A stretch of DNA of 57,187 nt from a bacterium. Its GTDB lineage: Bacteria > Zhuqueibacterota > QNDG01 > DSAB01. The position numbers and the translations under genes are program-made. The stretch lies in assembly GCA_011388275.1 (NCBI GenBank), contig DSAB01000005.1, positions 1 through 57,187 of the forward strand. Reading direction: 5' to 3'. The notes beneath the pieces were generated by a model. That model was not told where the DNA came from and ran no database searches. It saw only the letters and a list, made by a program, of their open reading frames with translations. Below are positions 17,530-25,868 of this stretch, in pieces (within the stretch, counting starts at the first letter, position 1; every line of letters starts with the position of its first letter).

Positions 17530-18324
17530 TTATTCAACGATGATGAATGTCTTGTCTTCAGGTTCCCAATACTCTTCGGCCATGTCCGGTTCGATTTCGC
17601 GTTCATTGTAAATCTTTTTCAATTCTGCCATTTTCATCCGTTTGAGTTTCTCGAGACCTTTTTGAAACTTGCCCTTTTCGATGAGATCCACGACCTTGTT
17701 GACATGTTTGGCCCTGGGAGCAATATGCCGGCCGTACAGTCTTCGGCAGAGAATGCCGATATTGTATTGGGCCTCCTCGGCCGGACAGCGGGCCGAGCAT
17801 AACCCGCACATCACGCAGTCAAAAGACAGTTCCGCGGCGCCCGCCACATCACCCCGAATGGCACGGGAGATATACTCCATGACATCGATATCCATGGGGC
17901 AGCTTCGGGTACAGGTTCCGCAGCCGACGCATTTGAAGATTTCCGGATACAAGGCAGCGACCGTCGAACCCGTAGGCTCCAGTTTCTCGATATCATAAAC
18001 AGCCTTGTTGGCCGGGAAGAAAGGAATCTGGGTGATGTACATGTCGGGTTCGACAACGGTCTGACAGGCCAGCCCGACCTCGATGCGATAGGAACCGGGA
18101 AACCGGTAAACCGTTCCGCAAGCGCCGCAAATTCCGCCGCGGCATCCGCATCCCCGGACCAGCTGATATCCGGCGTACTCCAGGGCCTTCTGGATGGTCA
18201 GTGAAGCGGGAACCTCATACCGCTTGCCCATGACAAAAATGGGAACCATTGCTTCCGTTCCGGCCGGCCCGCCGGTTTTCTTCTTCGAACTCTTGTCTTT
18301 GACTTCAACAGGAATTTTACTCAT
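17530..18324 (-). CDS. FrdB/TfrB-like Fe-S protein ([2Fe-2S] plus two [4Fe-4S])
   Basis: This 264-residue protein has a flexible 28-residue N-terminus, a ferredoxin-like [2Fe-2S] domain (CGCRGGICGACG, then LACQ), then CVGCGTCTRSCP and CVMCGLCSARCP near residues 145 and 185. This is the FrdB/SdhB layout. It lacks the C-terminal HdrB-like CCG domain that methanogen TfrB carries; here that function would come from the separate HdrB. It overlaps mvhD by 8 nt and precedes the flavoprotein. The expected role is electron transfer between HdrABC-MvhD and the fumarate-reducing flavoprotein. Confidence 0.88.
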   Translation of the reverse strand: MSKIPVEVKDKSSKKKTGGPAGTEAMVPIFVMGKRYEVPASLTIQKALEYAGYQLVRGCGCRGGICGACGTVYRFPGSYRIEVGLACQTVVEPDMYITQIPFFPANKAVYDIEKLEPTGSTVAALYPEIFKCVGCGTCTRSCPMDIDVMEYISRAIRGDVAGAAELSFDCVMCGLCSARCPAEEAQYNIGILCRRLYGRHIAPRAKHVNKVVDLIEKGKFQKGLEKLKRMKMAELKKIYNEREIEPDMAEEYWEPEDKTFIIVE

Positions 18325-18757
18325 GGCTGAAATCCTTTTGATTGTTTAACGTCATTTTATCGAGATTGAGAGGACCCAGTTCAGCGATCTGTGCGGTAAA
18401 GTCATTCATGGCCTGGACAAATTTTCGTCCCTCGGCCGCGGAAATCCATTCGAGCCGGAACCGTTTGCGGCTGATTCCCAGATCTTCCAGCATTTTCGCG
18501 AAAAGAATGGACCGGCGCAAGGTTTTGTAGTTGCCCTCCACGTAATGGCAGTCGCCGGGATGACAGCCTCCGATGAAGACCCCGTCCGCTCCCTGCCTGA
18601 AAGCGTAGAGAATATGCTGCAAATCGATCCGGCTGGAGCACATCACCCGCAGGTTGATCCCGCTGGGATCGTATTTCATGCGGGAGGTCCCGGCCAGATC
18701 GGCCCCGGCATAAGTGCACCACTTGCAGAGAAAACACATAATTTGCGGCTCGAACAT
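18317..18757 (-). CDS. mvhD: MvhD, hydrogenase delta subunit ([2Fe-2S] connector to HdrA)
   Basis: A 146-residue canonical MvhD: CFLCKWCTYAGADLAG, VMCSSRID, GCHPGDCHYVEGNYK and RFRLEWISAAEG. In methanogens MvhD carries electrons from the MvhAG hydrogenase into the flavin of HdrA. Here it follows HdrA by 2 nt and overlaps the FrdB-like gene, and MvhA/MvhG are encoded 7 kb upstream in the same array, so the full HdrABC-MvhADG set is present. Confidence 0.94.
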   Translation of the reverse strand: MFEPQIMCFLCKWCTYAGADLAGTSRMKYDPSGINLRVMCSSRIDLQHILYAFRQGADGVFIGGCHPGDCHYVEGNYKTLRRSILFAKMLEDLGISRKRFRLEWISAAEGRKFVQAMNDFTAQIAELGPLNLDKMTLNNQKDFSHE

Positions 18758-18759
18758 GA

Positions 18760-20730
18760 CTACCCCCTCAATATGGCTCTCACCATCGAGAATATCTGAT
18801 CATCGGTTTGATTGCGCTGCTGGGCGGCTCCGGACGGGCAGGCCGCGGCGCAGGCGCCGCAGCCCTCGCAAAGCACTTCATTGACCTTTACCACGCCTTT
18901 TTCCTTATCGAGCTCACGAGCGCTGTAAGGACAGATGGTAACACAGATGCCGCAGCCGCTGCACAGATCCTCATCCACCGGCACCACCGTCGGTTCATGC
19001 AGCAGCTGCTCCTGCGCGAACAGATCGCCCACTTTGGCTACCGCGGCCGAGGCCTGGGATACGGTCTCGGGAATATCCTTGGGGCCGTGTGCGCATCCGG
19101 CAAGATAAAACCCGGCATTGAGACTTTCGACCGGCCTGAGTTTGGGGTGCGCCTCGGAAAGCCAGCCGTTGGCGTCACTGGAAATTCTCAACTTCTTCAG
19201 AAGCTCATTGACACCGTCTGTCTGCACCATAGACATGGCCAGCACCACCAGATCCGCCTCCATCTCAATCTTGCGGCCGGTGAGCGTATCCACTCCCCAG
19301 ACGATGATCTTATCGCCTTCCTTGTATACTTTGGAAACCTTGCCCCTCACATAGAGCACCTGATCCTCATCGATGGTTCGCTGATAAAATTCCTCGAAGT
19401 TTTTTCCCCCGGTCCTGACGTCGATGTAGAACACGGTCGCGTTCCCGTCCGGCACATGATGTTTGTAAAGCATGGCGTGTTTGGACGTGTACATGCAGCA
19501 GATTTTGGAGCAGTACGGATTGTGATTCTCGGGATCCCGGGATCCGCAGCACTGGATGAAAACCACATTCTTGGGGACTTTTCCGTCGGAAGGTCTTCGG
19601 ACCTCTCCGCCTGTGGGTCCTGACGCGGACAAAATGCGTTCGAATTCCAGACCGTTGATCACATCTTCGTATTTTTCGCCTCCAAACTCTCCCAAATGGT
19701 TCAGATCATATAAATCGTATCCGGTGGAAACCACCACCGCGCCCACCTCTTCCTCGAAAACCGTTTCCTGATCATCGTAATTGATGGCATCGGGTTCACA
19801 AACCTCCTTGCATTTCCCGCAGCGGATGGGAAGCAGCCCCAGACAGTTTTCAATATCCAGCGTGTAGGTTCCGGGAACGGCCTGCGGAAAGGGCAGATAG
19901 ATCGCCTTGCGGAAGGAAAGCCCCATGTTGAACTCATCGGACACAATCTGGGGGCAGACATCCTCACAATCTGCGCACATGGTGCATTTGTCGGGATCCA
20001 CGAAACGGGGCTTCTTGCGGATCTTCACCTTGAAATTGCCCACATATCCCGAAATGGATTCCACTTCATGATAGGTCAGGATCCTGATATTGGGATGTCT
20101 GGACGCTTCCACCATTTTCGGCGTCATGATGCATTGGGAACAATCCAGCGTGGGAAACGTCTCCGACAGCTGAATCATGTGTCCGCCGATCGAGGGATTT
20201 TTTTCGACCAGGAGCACTTCATAACCGTGGTCGGCGATGTCCAGAGCCGACTGTATCCCGCTGATGCCGGCTCCGATGACCAGGGCCCTCCGGGTCACTC
20301 CGACCCGAATGGGTTCCAGGCTTTCGTTCTGAAGCACTTTTTCGACCATGGATTTCACAATCTTGATCGCCTTGAGCGTGGCTTTTTCCTTGTCTGAGTG
20401 CACCCAGCTGTCCTGCTCCCGGATATTGGCGATTTCAACCTGGTAGGGATTGAGACCGGCCAGTTCGATGACACTCTGGAACGTTTTTTCATGGAGAGTC
20501 GGCGAGCAGGCGGCCACGATAATGGAATCCAGCTTTTCTTCACGAATCGTTTCCAGAATCATGTTCTGGCCGGGTTCGGAACACATATAGATGTAATGCG
20601 TCGAAAAGCTGACACCGGAATACCCTTCCAGGGCCTTTGCGACCCGTTCGACATCAACCACGCCGGCGATATTCACGCCGCAATGACAGACAAAAACGCC
20701 GATTCGTTTCTTCTTTCCGTTTCCGTTCAT
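18760..20730 (-). CDS. hdrA: HdrA, flavin-bifurcating subunit of heterodisulfide-reductase-type complex
   Basis: A 656-residue standard-length HdrA. It has the N-terminal CHCGVNIAGVVDV domain, the FAD-binding VIGAGISGIQSALDIA near residue 150, the HdrA cysteine motif DCSQCIMTPKM, internal ferredoxin motifs (CTMCADCEDVCP; CGKCKEVCEPDA), and a C-terminal 2x[4Fe-4S] ferredoxin (CSGCGICVTICP, CEGCGACAAACPSGAA). HdrA splits electron pairs between a low-potential acceptor (ferredoxin) and a high-potential branch through HdrBC. The ATG overlaps the HdrB stop (ATGA), so translation is coupled. Electron input most likely comes from MvhAG through MvhD. Confidence 0.96.
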   Translation of the reverse strand: MNGNGKKKRIGVFVCHCGVNIAGVVDVERVAKALEGYSGVSFSTHYIYMCSEPGQNMILETIREEKLDSIIVAACSPTLHEKTFQSVIELAGLNPYQVEIANIREQDSWVHSDKEKATLKAIKIVKSMVEKVLQNESLEPIRVGVTRRALVIGAGISGIQSALDIADHGYEVLLVEKNPSIGGHMIQLSETFPTLDCSQCIMTPKMVEASRHPNIRILTYHEVESISGYVGNFKVKIRKKPRFVDPDKCTMCADCEDVCPQIVSDEFNMGLSFRKAIYLPFPQAVPGTYTLDIENCLGLLPIRCGKCKEVCEPDAINYDDQETVFEEEVGAVVVSTGYDLYDLNHLGEFGGEKYEDVINGLEFERILSASGPTGGEVRRPSDGKVPKNVVFIQCCGSRDPENHNPYCSKICCMYTSKHAMLYKHHVPDGNATVFYIDVRTGGKNFEEFYQRTIDEDQVLYVRGKVSKVYKEGDKIIVWGVDTLTGRKIEMEADLVVLAMSMVQTDGVNELLKKLRISSDANGWLSEAHPKLRPVESLNAGFYLAGCAHGPKDIPETVSQASAAVAKVGDLFAQEQLLHEPTVVPVDEDLCSGCGICVTICPYSARELDKEKGVVKVNEVLCEGCGACAAACPSGAAQQRNQTDDQIFSMVRAILRG

Positions 20731-21659
20731 GACGCAACCTCAGCCTTGTCGGTAATACCCAGCACCGGACGTGGATCAAAGAAATGCTGATCCAGCCCCA
20801 GAATTTCGGCTTCCACACCCAGAGCCCATGCCAGAATTTGGGTGAAAAACAGAACAGGCATTCCGGTGAATTCCAAGAACTTTTCGCGTATTCGGTCCTG
20901 CCGCCTGTCCAGATTGTAATAACAGAGAGGACAGCTCAGCACCACCATGTCGGCTCCGTTCAGCTTTGCCGAACGAAGAATCCGGTAGGACACCTCCGAA
21001 GCGGCATCCGGAAGGGATACGGACAGATAGGATCCGCAGCATTCCTGTTTGAACGGAAAATCAACAACGCCGATTCCGATGCTTTCAAGAAATTCCTCGA
21101 ATATCGAAGGATCATCCGGCTCATCGATTCCCGTTTCTCCCTTGGGACGAAGCAGACGACAGCCGTAATAAGGGGCTGCCCGTAAATTTCCCAAATCCCG
21201 CCGGATCAGGGAACGGACTTTCTCATAACCGATCTCTTTTTGAATGAACTCCAGCAAATGAAGAACCTGCACATCACCGCGGTATTCGGGAAAATCCGTT
21301 GTCCTTTCCTTGGTCACCGGATCGATTCGAATGTCATCTTTCAGATACGCGTTGATGCGTTTTTGTTTGAGAGGGTCGTTCAGCAATGCGATGTGAGTCT
21401 GTTTCAGCACATTGAAACAGAACGCGCATGCGGTGACCACCTTGTCGCCGCCTTCCATTTCGACCTGGCGAAGAATACGTGCGGGCGCGGCCAAGCCGAC
21501 GATTTTCTCCTCATTGAGAGGAAACTCCGCCCCGCAGCAGGTCCAGTTTTCGGGTTCGACCAGTTCGTATCCCAGCATTTTCATGGCCGCATAGGTCGAT
21601 TCATCCAGATTGGTGGTTTTTTCCTTAAGCGTGCACCCGGGATAATAGTGGAGTTTCAT
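20727..21659 (-). CDS. hdrB: HdrB, CCG-domain catalytic subunit
   Basis: A 310-residue protein with two complete CCG motifs. The first is the YPGC cysteine, TCCGAEF and TACAFCFN; the second is YYGC, QECCGSYLS and SCPLCYYN. These bind the two non-cubane clusters that cleave disulfides in methanogen HdrB. The ATG at 21659 directly follows AGGAAAAGGA, and the longer reading adds residues unlike the family. In bacteria without coenzyme M and coenzyme B the real substrate of such HdrB proteins is unknown. Here fumarate, through the adjacent FrdAB-like pair, or a small dithiol is plausible. Confidence 0.94.
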   Translation of the reverse strand: MKLHYYPGCTLKEKTTNLDESTYAAMKMLGYELVEPENWTCCGAEFPLNEEKIVGLAAPARILRQVEMEGGDKVVTACAFCFNVLKQTHIALLNDPLKQKRINAYLKDDIRIDPVTKERTTDFPEYRGDVQVLHLLEFIQKEIGYEKVRSLIRRDLGNLRAAPYYGCRLLRPKGETGIDEPDDPSIFEEFLESIGIGVVDFPFKQECCGSYLSVSLPDAASEVSYRILRSAKLNGADMVVLSCPLCYYNLDRRQDRIREKFLEFTGMPVLFFTQILAWALGVEAEILGLDQHFFDPRPVLGITDKAEVAS

Positions 21660-21723
21660 TCCTTTTCCTTCACTTTTAATCAGTCTACTTGCTGAATTTT
21701 CTGAATACCGCCACCAGAACCTG

Positions 21724-22092
21724 CTACGGCAGCTCATCGGCCAGTTCAGCCGGTACTTCATCAGGCCCGAAATGGTCTTTTCCCTTGGGCTCCGCGAGAT
21801 ATCGAATCGCTTCCGCCACATTGGCGATATTGATCCCTTTAGGACAGCGGGACTGGCACGTAAAACAGGAAGCGCAAATAAACAGGGTCTTGGACGCGAT
21901 CAGGGCCTCTTCCTCGCCGAGCTGAACAAGCCTGATCAGCTGATTCGGCAAAATATCCATTTCGAAAGCCATGGGACACCCGGCGGAGCACCGGCCGCAT
22001 TGATAGCAGCTGTAAACATTCTCTCCGGAAAGTTCGGATATCCGATCGATGAATCGATGTTCCTGTTTGCCCAGTTTCAGAATAGTTCGCAT
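21724..22092 (-). CDS. hdrC: HdrC, Fe-S subunit
   Basis: A 122-residue protein with CYQCGRCSAGCPM and CASCFTCQSRCPKG, the two [4Fe-4S] sites of HdrC, and the typical lead-in RILELSGENVY-like helix. The ATG at 22092 is preferred for GGAG with 6-nt spacing; an ATG at 22107 that overlaps the previous stop (TGATG) is the alternative. It links HdrA to HdrB. There are 64 nt to the hdrB start, the largest gap inside the hdr block. Confidence 0.93.
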   Translation of the reverse strand: MRTILKLGKQEHRFIDRISELSGENVYSCYQCGRCSAGCPMAFEMDILPNQLIRLVQLGEEEALIASKTLFICASCFTCQSRCPKGINIANVAEAIRYLAEPKGKDHFGPDEVPAELADELP

Positions 22093-22106
22093 AATAATCT
22101 CCGTCA

Positions 22107-23927
22107 TCAAGCGGCCGTTCTTCCGGCCAGTTTCTCCAATGCTCTTTCAACGACTTCCAGGAGGGCTTTTCTTTCATTCTTCCGCTCGAGCAGAGCCTTC
22201 AGGGGCCGGGCAGCTATCTGATCGCCGATCTCCCCCAAAAGCCGGGCGGCGCGAAACCGTGTGGTCCAGGACTTGCTCTGAAGGGCTTCGATCAGCGGAG
22301 GCACGGCCACCGTGCCGAAATTCATCAGCGCGTTCTCCGCACTCTCCCGGACTCCCCAGTACCGGTCCGCGGTTTTTCTGAGCAGGGGCGTGATAGACCG
22401 TTTGTCCTGAATGATTCCCAACAGGCGGGATGCCTGGGCCCGGACATCCCGGGACGGGTCCTTGAGCGCGGCCAGCGCCGCTTCAAGAACCGCTGAATAG
22501 CCGGCGCCCACCCGTCTCAATAAACGAAACGCTTCGAACCGGATATAGGGATCCCGGTCCGTCAGCCCGTGTTGAATCATCGGCTGGATGGAATCCGGTC
22601 CGTTGACCTTGGCCAGGGCCCGCAGAGCCTCGAGCCGCACGTTGTCCGAATCGTCTTCCAGAGAGTGAATGAAATACGGTACCAGTGAAGGTTCTCCCAA
22701 TTGTGCGAGCACCTGTAGAACACCGCAACGGCCCCAGGCCGCGCAGCCGATGCGGGTCAGCGCCTTGACAGCCGCGTCCTGAACCGTTTCGTCGGCCTCT
22801 TCGAGAAGCTGCTTTAAAAGTCCGACGGCCCGATGATCCTCCAGACCGGCCAGTGCGTCAACAGCCCGTTTCTGCAGAGCCGGCTCCGAGGACTCGGCAT
22901 CTTTCAGCAGTTGTCGAATATTGGAACGATTGAAAGACAGAGCGGGAATAAGCTGATTGATAATATTCGGGCCGAAACGCGTCAGTGCCCTGACGGCCGC
23001 GATACGCACGACAAAGTAGCTCGACCGCAGATGGTTTATCAAAGCCGGAACCGCCTTGAGATCACCCAACAGTCCAAGCGTCAGAATCATCGCTCTAAGA
23101 GTGTATTTATTCTTTTCATAGGTCAGCGCTTTCAGAAGCGGTAATGTGGCCAGTTGCCCAAATGCGGTCAAGGCCTCCATGGACTGCGTCTGCACATCTT
23201 CTGCGTTGTCTCTGAGACCCTGCACCAGGGGCTCGACCGAATCTTTGTTCTGAATGCGGCCCAGGGCCCGGGCCGCGGAACCGCGAACACGCCTGTCTTC
23301 ATCCTGCATCCGTTCGATTAAAACAGGCACCGCTTCATCGCAGTTCATTCTGCCGAGTGTTTCAACGACATTCTCACGAACACGGGAAGAGGCGTGTCCC
23401 AGATTGCGAATGAGAAAATCGGTGACGGCGTTTTTCATCTCACAAAATCCGTTGATGGCCAGCTCCACCACTTCCTCGTCTTCCAGGGCGAGCATTCGAA
23501 GCAGGATGCGGCCGTAACAGTGGCGTCCCGCCCGAATGATCCCGCGGATCTGATCTTTCAGTTCAGTCACCGCCTGATTGCGCACAATCCACTCGGGATC
23601 ATCGACCGCCCTGATCAGATGATCGATGATCCGGTGATCCCCCAGTTTGCCCAGAGCCGAAACCGCGGCCCATCGAATATTGGTCACCGGAGAATGAAAT
23701 ACCTTGGGCTTGACCAGTTCATCGATGGCTTCGGGTTTGCCCAGCCTGCCCAGTGAGATGACCGCCGCGTGCTGAACAGAGGGATTGTCGTCCTCCAGCC
23801 TGTCTGCCAGTATACCGAAGACCGACTCATCTTCATAACCCAGCTGTATCACGGCGGACCGGCGCACATCGGCATCGGCTCCATTTACCGCCTGAGAAAC
23901 GAGTTTTTTCACCGGAGTTTTCACCAC
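22107..23927 (-). CDS. HEAT-repeat scaffold protein
   Basis: This 606-residue protein is built almost entirely of about 31-residue HEAT/PBS-lyase-type repeats; motifs such as VRxxAAxALGxxxxxxAxxxLxxxLxD recur along its length. It has no signal peptide, transmembrane segment, cysteine cluster or catalytic motif, so a cytoplasmic binding or scaffold role is likely. The start is GTG at 23927, two bases after the preceding stop, and the stop overlaps the hdrC start region, so it is embedded in the operon. Its position directly before hdrC suggests it binds or assembles the Hdr/hydrogenase complex; this is inference. Confidence 0.8.
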   Translation of the reverse strand: MVKTPVKKLVSQAVNGADADVRRSAVIQLGYEDESVFGILADRLEDDNPSVQHAAVISLGRLGKPEAIDELVKPKVFHSPVTNIRWAAVSALGKLGDHRIIDHLIRAVDDPEWIVRNQAVTELKDQIRGIIRAGRHCYGRILLRMLALEDEEVVELAINGFCEMKNAVTDFLIRNLGHASSRVRENVVETLGRMNCDEAVPVLIERMQDEDRRVRGSAARALGRIQNKDSVEPLVQGLRDNAEDVQTQSMEALTAFGQLATLPLLKALTYEKNKYTLRAMILTLGLLGDLKAVPALINHLRSSYFVVRIAAVRALTRFGPNIINQLIPALSFNRSNIRQLLKDAESSEPALQKRAVDALAGLEDHRAVGLLKQLLEEADETVQDAAVKALTRIGCAAWGRCGVLQVLAQLGEPSLVPYFIHSLEDDSDNVRLEALRALAKVNGPDSIQPMIQHGLTDRDPYIRFEAFRLLRRVGAGYSAVLEAALAALKDPSRDVRAQASRLLGIIQDKRSITPLLRKTADRYWGVRESAENALMNFGTVAVPPLIEALQSKSWTTRFRAARLLGEIGDQIAARPLKALLERKNERKALLEVVERALEKLAGRTAA

Positions 23928-23928
23928 A

Positions 23929-24426
23929 TCACACCCGTTCCAGATAACCCTGACAGTCGCCTTCGATATTGAAGGCTCTGACCTGATAATCGCAATCCAG
24001 GCTGGCCATGGCCTTCACTGCGGCCCGGAAACATCCGATCCGGGCGCAGGTCAAATCACGAACCGAGAACCCCTGTTCGATGAGGGCCTGGCAGCTTTTT
24101 AAATATTTGCAGTCATGAACCGTGATGTCCACATGAAAGGGATTGACTTCCACCAGTTCAAAATGGCTGGCATCCCGAAACAATCCGCCGGCCACTCCGA
24201 TCTGTATATACTGCTCCACCGCCTCCCGGATCGAATCCGCCCGATTCACCCGGATTCCATATTCTTCGCCCAGAAGGTGAAGATAGCGCTGGACCGAATG
24301 TTCATAGGCCCTTTGACTGAAGACTTTGGGTCGTGTGCCATGAAAATCCCGGGCCGTCTCTTCCAGGGCGCTCAGCCAGCTCAGTGCGACCAGCCACCCG
24401 GCCTCTTCTCTGTCAATGCGCTTCAT
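23929..24426 (-). CDS. Unknown cytoplasmic Cys-rich protein
   Basis: A 165-residue protein I do not recognise with confidence. The N-terminal 90 residues look helical and soluble. The last 60 residues hold six cysteines (HDCKYLKSC, LTCARIGC, LDC and GDC), a spacing that could bind a metal or Fe-S cluster; a distant V4R-like or ligand-binding domain is possible but unproven. It overlaps the acetate kinase end by 14 nt and is followed after 1 nt by the HEAT gene, so it is certainly part of the operon and is a candidate new accessory factor of the hydrogenase-Hdr complex. Confidence 0.7.
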   Translation of the reverse strand: MKRIDREEAGWLVALSWLSALEETARDFHGTRPKVFSQRAYEHSVQRYLHLLGEEYGIRVNRADSIREAVEQYIQIGVAGGLFRDASHFELVEVNPFHVDITVHDCKYLKSCQALIEQGFSVRDLTCARIGCFRAAVKAMASLDCDYQVRAFNIEGDCQGYLERV

Positions 24427-25858
24427 GGTGTCGGCCTTCCGCGATTTGACGTTTTTTTTGTTCGGAGACCCGGTTCAGTCCCAGAAATTCCAGTTCTCTG
24501 CCGATCACGGTCTCCGGCGGCGCGTCTTTACGGCGCTTCTTCCAGATTCGGGCCAGTTCAGAGGTGCTGCTCTCGGGATTCTCCGCCCACAGCAGCACCA
24601 GCTCGGCTCTGTCGTCCCGGCTGAGGTCGGTAATCTCTTTCGAATGTTCCGCGTCCCCAGGCTTTTCTTCCGTGACGGACTCGAGAATCATTCGGGTATC
24701 CCTGGCGATGGCCAGCTCTTCATTGGTCGGAATCACCAAAACCTTGATCCGTCCTGAGGCGATTTCCGTCTCATCCTTCGTATTTTTCTCTTCATCCAGT
24801 CGAATGCCGTAATTTTCCAGACCGCGAAGCGTTTTCCCGCGCACATAAGGCGAATGTTCTCCGACTCCGCCCGTAAAGACCAAAGCGTCGATTTTCCCCA
24901 AAACCGCCATGTAAGCACCGATGTATTTTCGAATGCGATAGCAGTAAATCTCCAGAGCCAGCCGATGCCTCTCGCTGCCCCGTTCGGCTTCGTCTTCGAT
25001 CTCCCGCATGTCATTGGACGTTTCGGTCAATCCCAGCATGCCGCTGTTCTTGTTCATGATGGAATCGATCTGCCGGGTAGTCAGTTTTTCATGTTCCATG
25101 ATAAAGGGAACCAGCGCGGGATCGATATCCCCGCAGCGGGTTCCCATAACCAGACCCTCCAGGGGCGTGAAGCCCATGGTGGTATCCACAGACTTTCCGC
25201 GGTCCACAGCCGTAATCGAAGCCCCGTTGCCCAGATGACAGGTGATCAGGCGGCAGCGGTTCAGGGGCGTATTGAGGATTTCAGCGGCCTTCATGGCCAC
25301 ATAGCGATGGGACGTGCCGTGAAATCCGTATCGGCGAATACCCAGTTTCTTGTACAGCGCATAGGGCAGACCGTACAGAAACGCATGAGCCGGTATGGAA
25401 TGGTGAAAGGCCGTATCAAATACGGCCACCTGAGGAACCCCTGCAAGAAGCCGATCACAGGCTTCGATGCCTTTCAGGTTATGCGGATTGTGCAGGGGAG
25501 CGAACTGTATGCACCGGCTGATCGCCGCCCTGACTTCGGATGTAATGCGTACGGATGAGGCGAAATCCTCTCCGCCGTGCACCACCCGATGGCCGATACC
25601 CTGAATCTCTGTTTTGGACCGGATAACACCGTGCTGCGGATGCAGGAGAAGCGACAGCACCATCTCGATGCCGGTTTCATGATTTAATATTTCACGGATC
25701 TCGCGGAGAGGATGCCGTTCTTCCGGCTTGTAAGTGATGATGGCGTCGGATGAACCGATTCGTTCCACCACTCCCCTGGCCCGAACGGTTTCATTCTCCA
25801 TCTGAATCAATTGAAATTTGATGGAGGAACTGCCGCTGTTTAAAACAAGAATATTCAT
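24413..25858 (-). CDS. ackA: Acetate kinase with ~80-residue C-terminal extension
   Basis: Residues 1-400 are a complete acetate kinase: LNSGSSSIKFQ, HRVVHGGEDF, VFDTAFH, HLGNGASITAV and TRCGDIDPA. The enzyme interconverts acetyl phosphate + ADP and acetate + ATP. The protein continues to 481 residues, about 80 beyond the usual end and beyond the second acetate kinase in this window (400 residues). The tail is charged and helical, with a helix-turn-helix-looking stretch (STSELARIWKKRR). The ATG at 25858 lies 10 nt after the hydrogenase large-subunit stop. An acetate kinase between hydrogenase and hdr genes is unusual. Confidence 0.93.
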   Translation of the reverse strand: MNILVLNSGSSSIKFQLIQMENETVRARGVVERIGSSDAIITYKPEERHPLREIREILNHETGIEMVLSLLLHPQHGVIRSKTEIQGIGHRVVHGGEDFASSVRITSEVRAAISRCIQFAPLHNPHNLKGIEACDRLLAGVPQVAVFDTAFHHSIPAHAFLYGLPYALYKKLGIRRYGFHGTSHRYVAMKAAEILNTPLNRCRLITCHLGNGASITAVDRGKSVDTTMGFTPLEGLVMGTRCGDIDPALVPFIMEHEKLTTRQIDSIMNKNSGMLGLTETSNDMREIEDEAERGSERHRLALEIYCYRIRKYIGAYMAVLGKIDALVFTGGVGEHSPYVRGKTLRGLENYGIRLDEEKNTKDETEIASGRIKVLVIPTNEELAIARDTRMILESVTEEKPGDAEHSKEITDLSRDDRAELVLLWAENPESSTSELARIWKKRRKDAPPETVIGRELEFLGLNRVSEQKKRQIAEGRHHEAH

Positions 25859-25868
25859 GAAGAACTTC

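Noticed and set aside
15644-17611. Plus-strand open frame of 655 codons
   Set aside because: It is antisense to the FrdA-like flavoprotein, which has all family motifs. The plus-strand product is His/Arg/Gly-rich and matches nothing recognisable.
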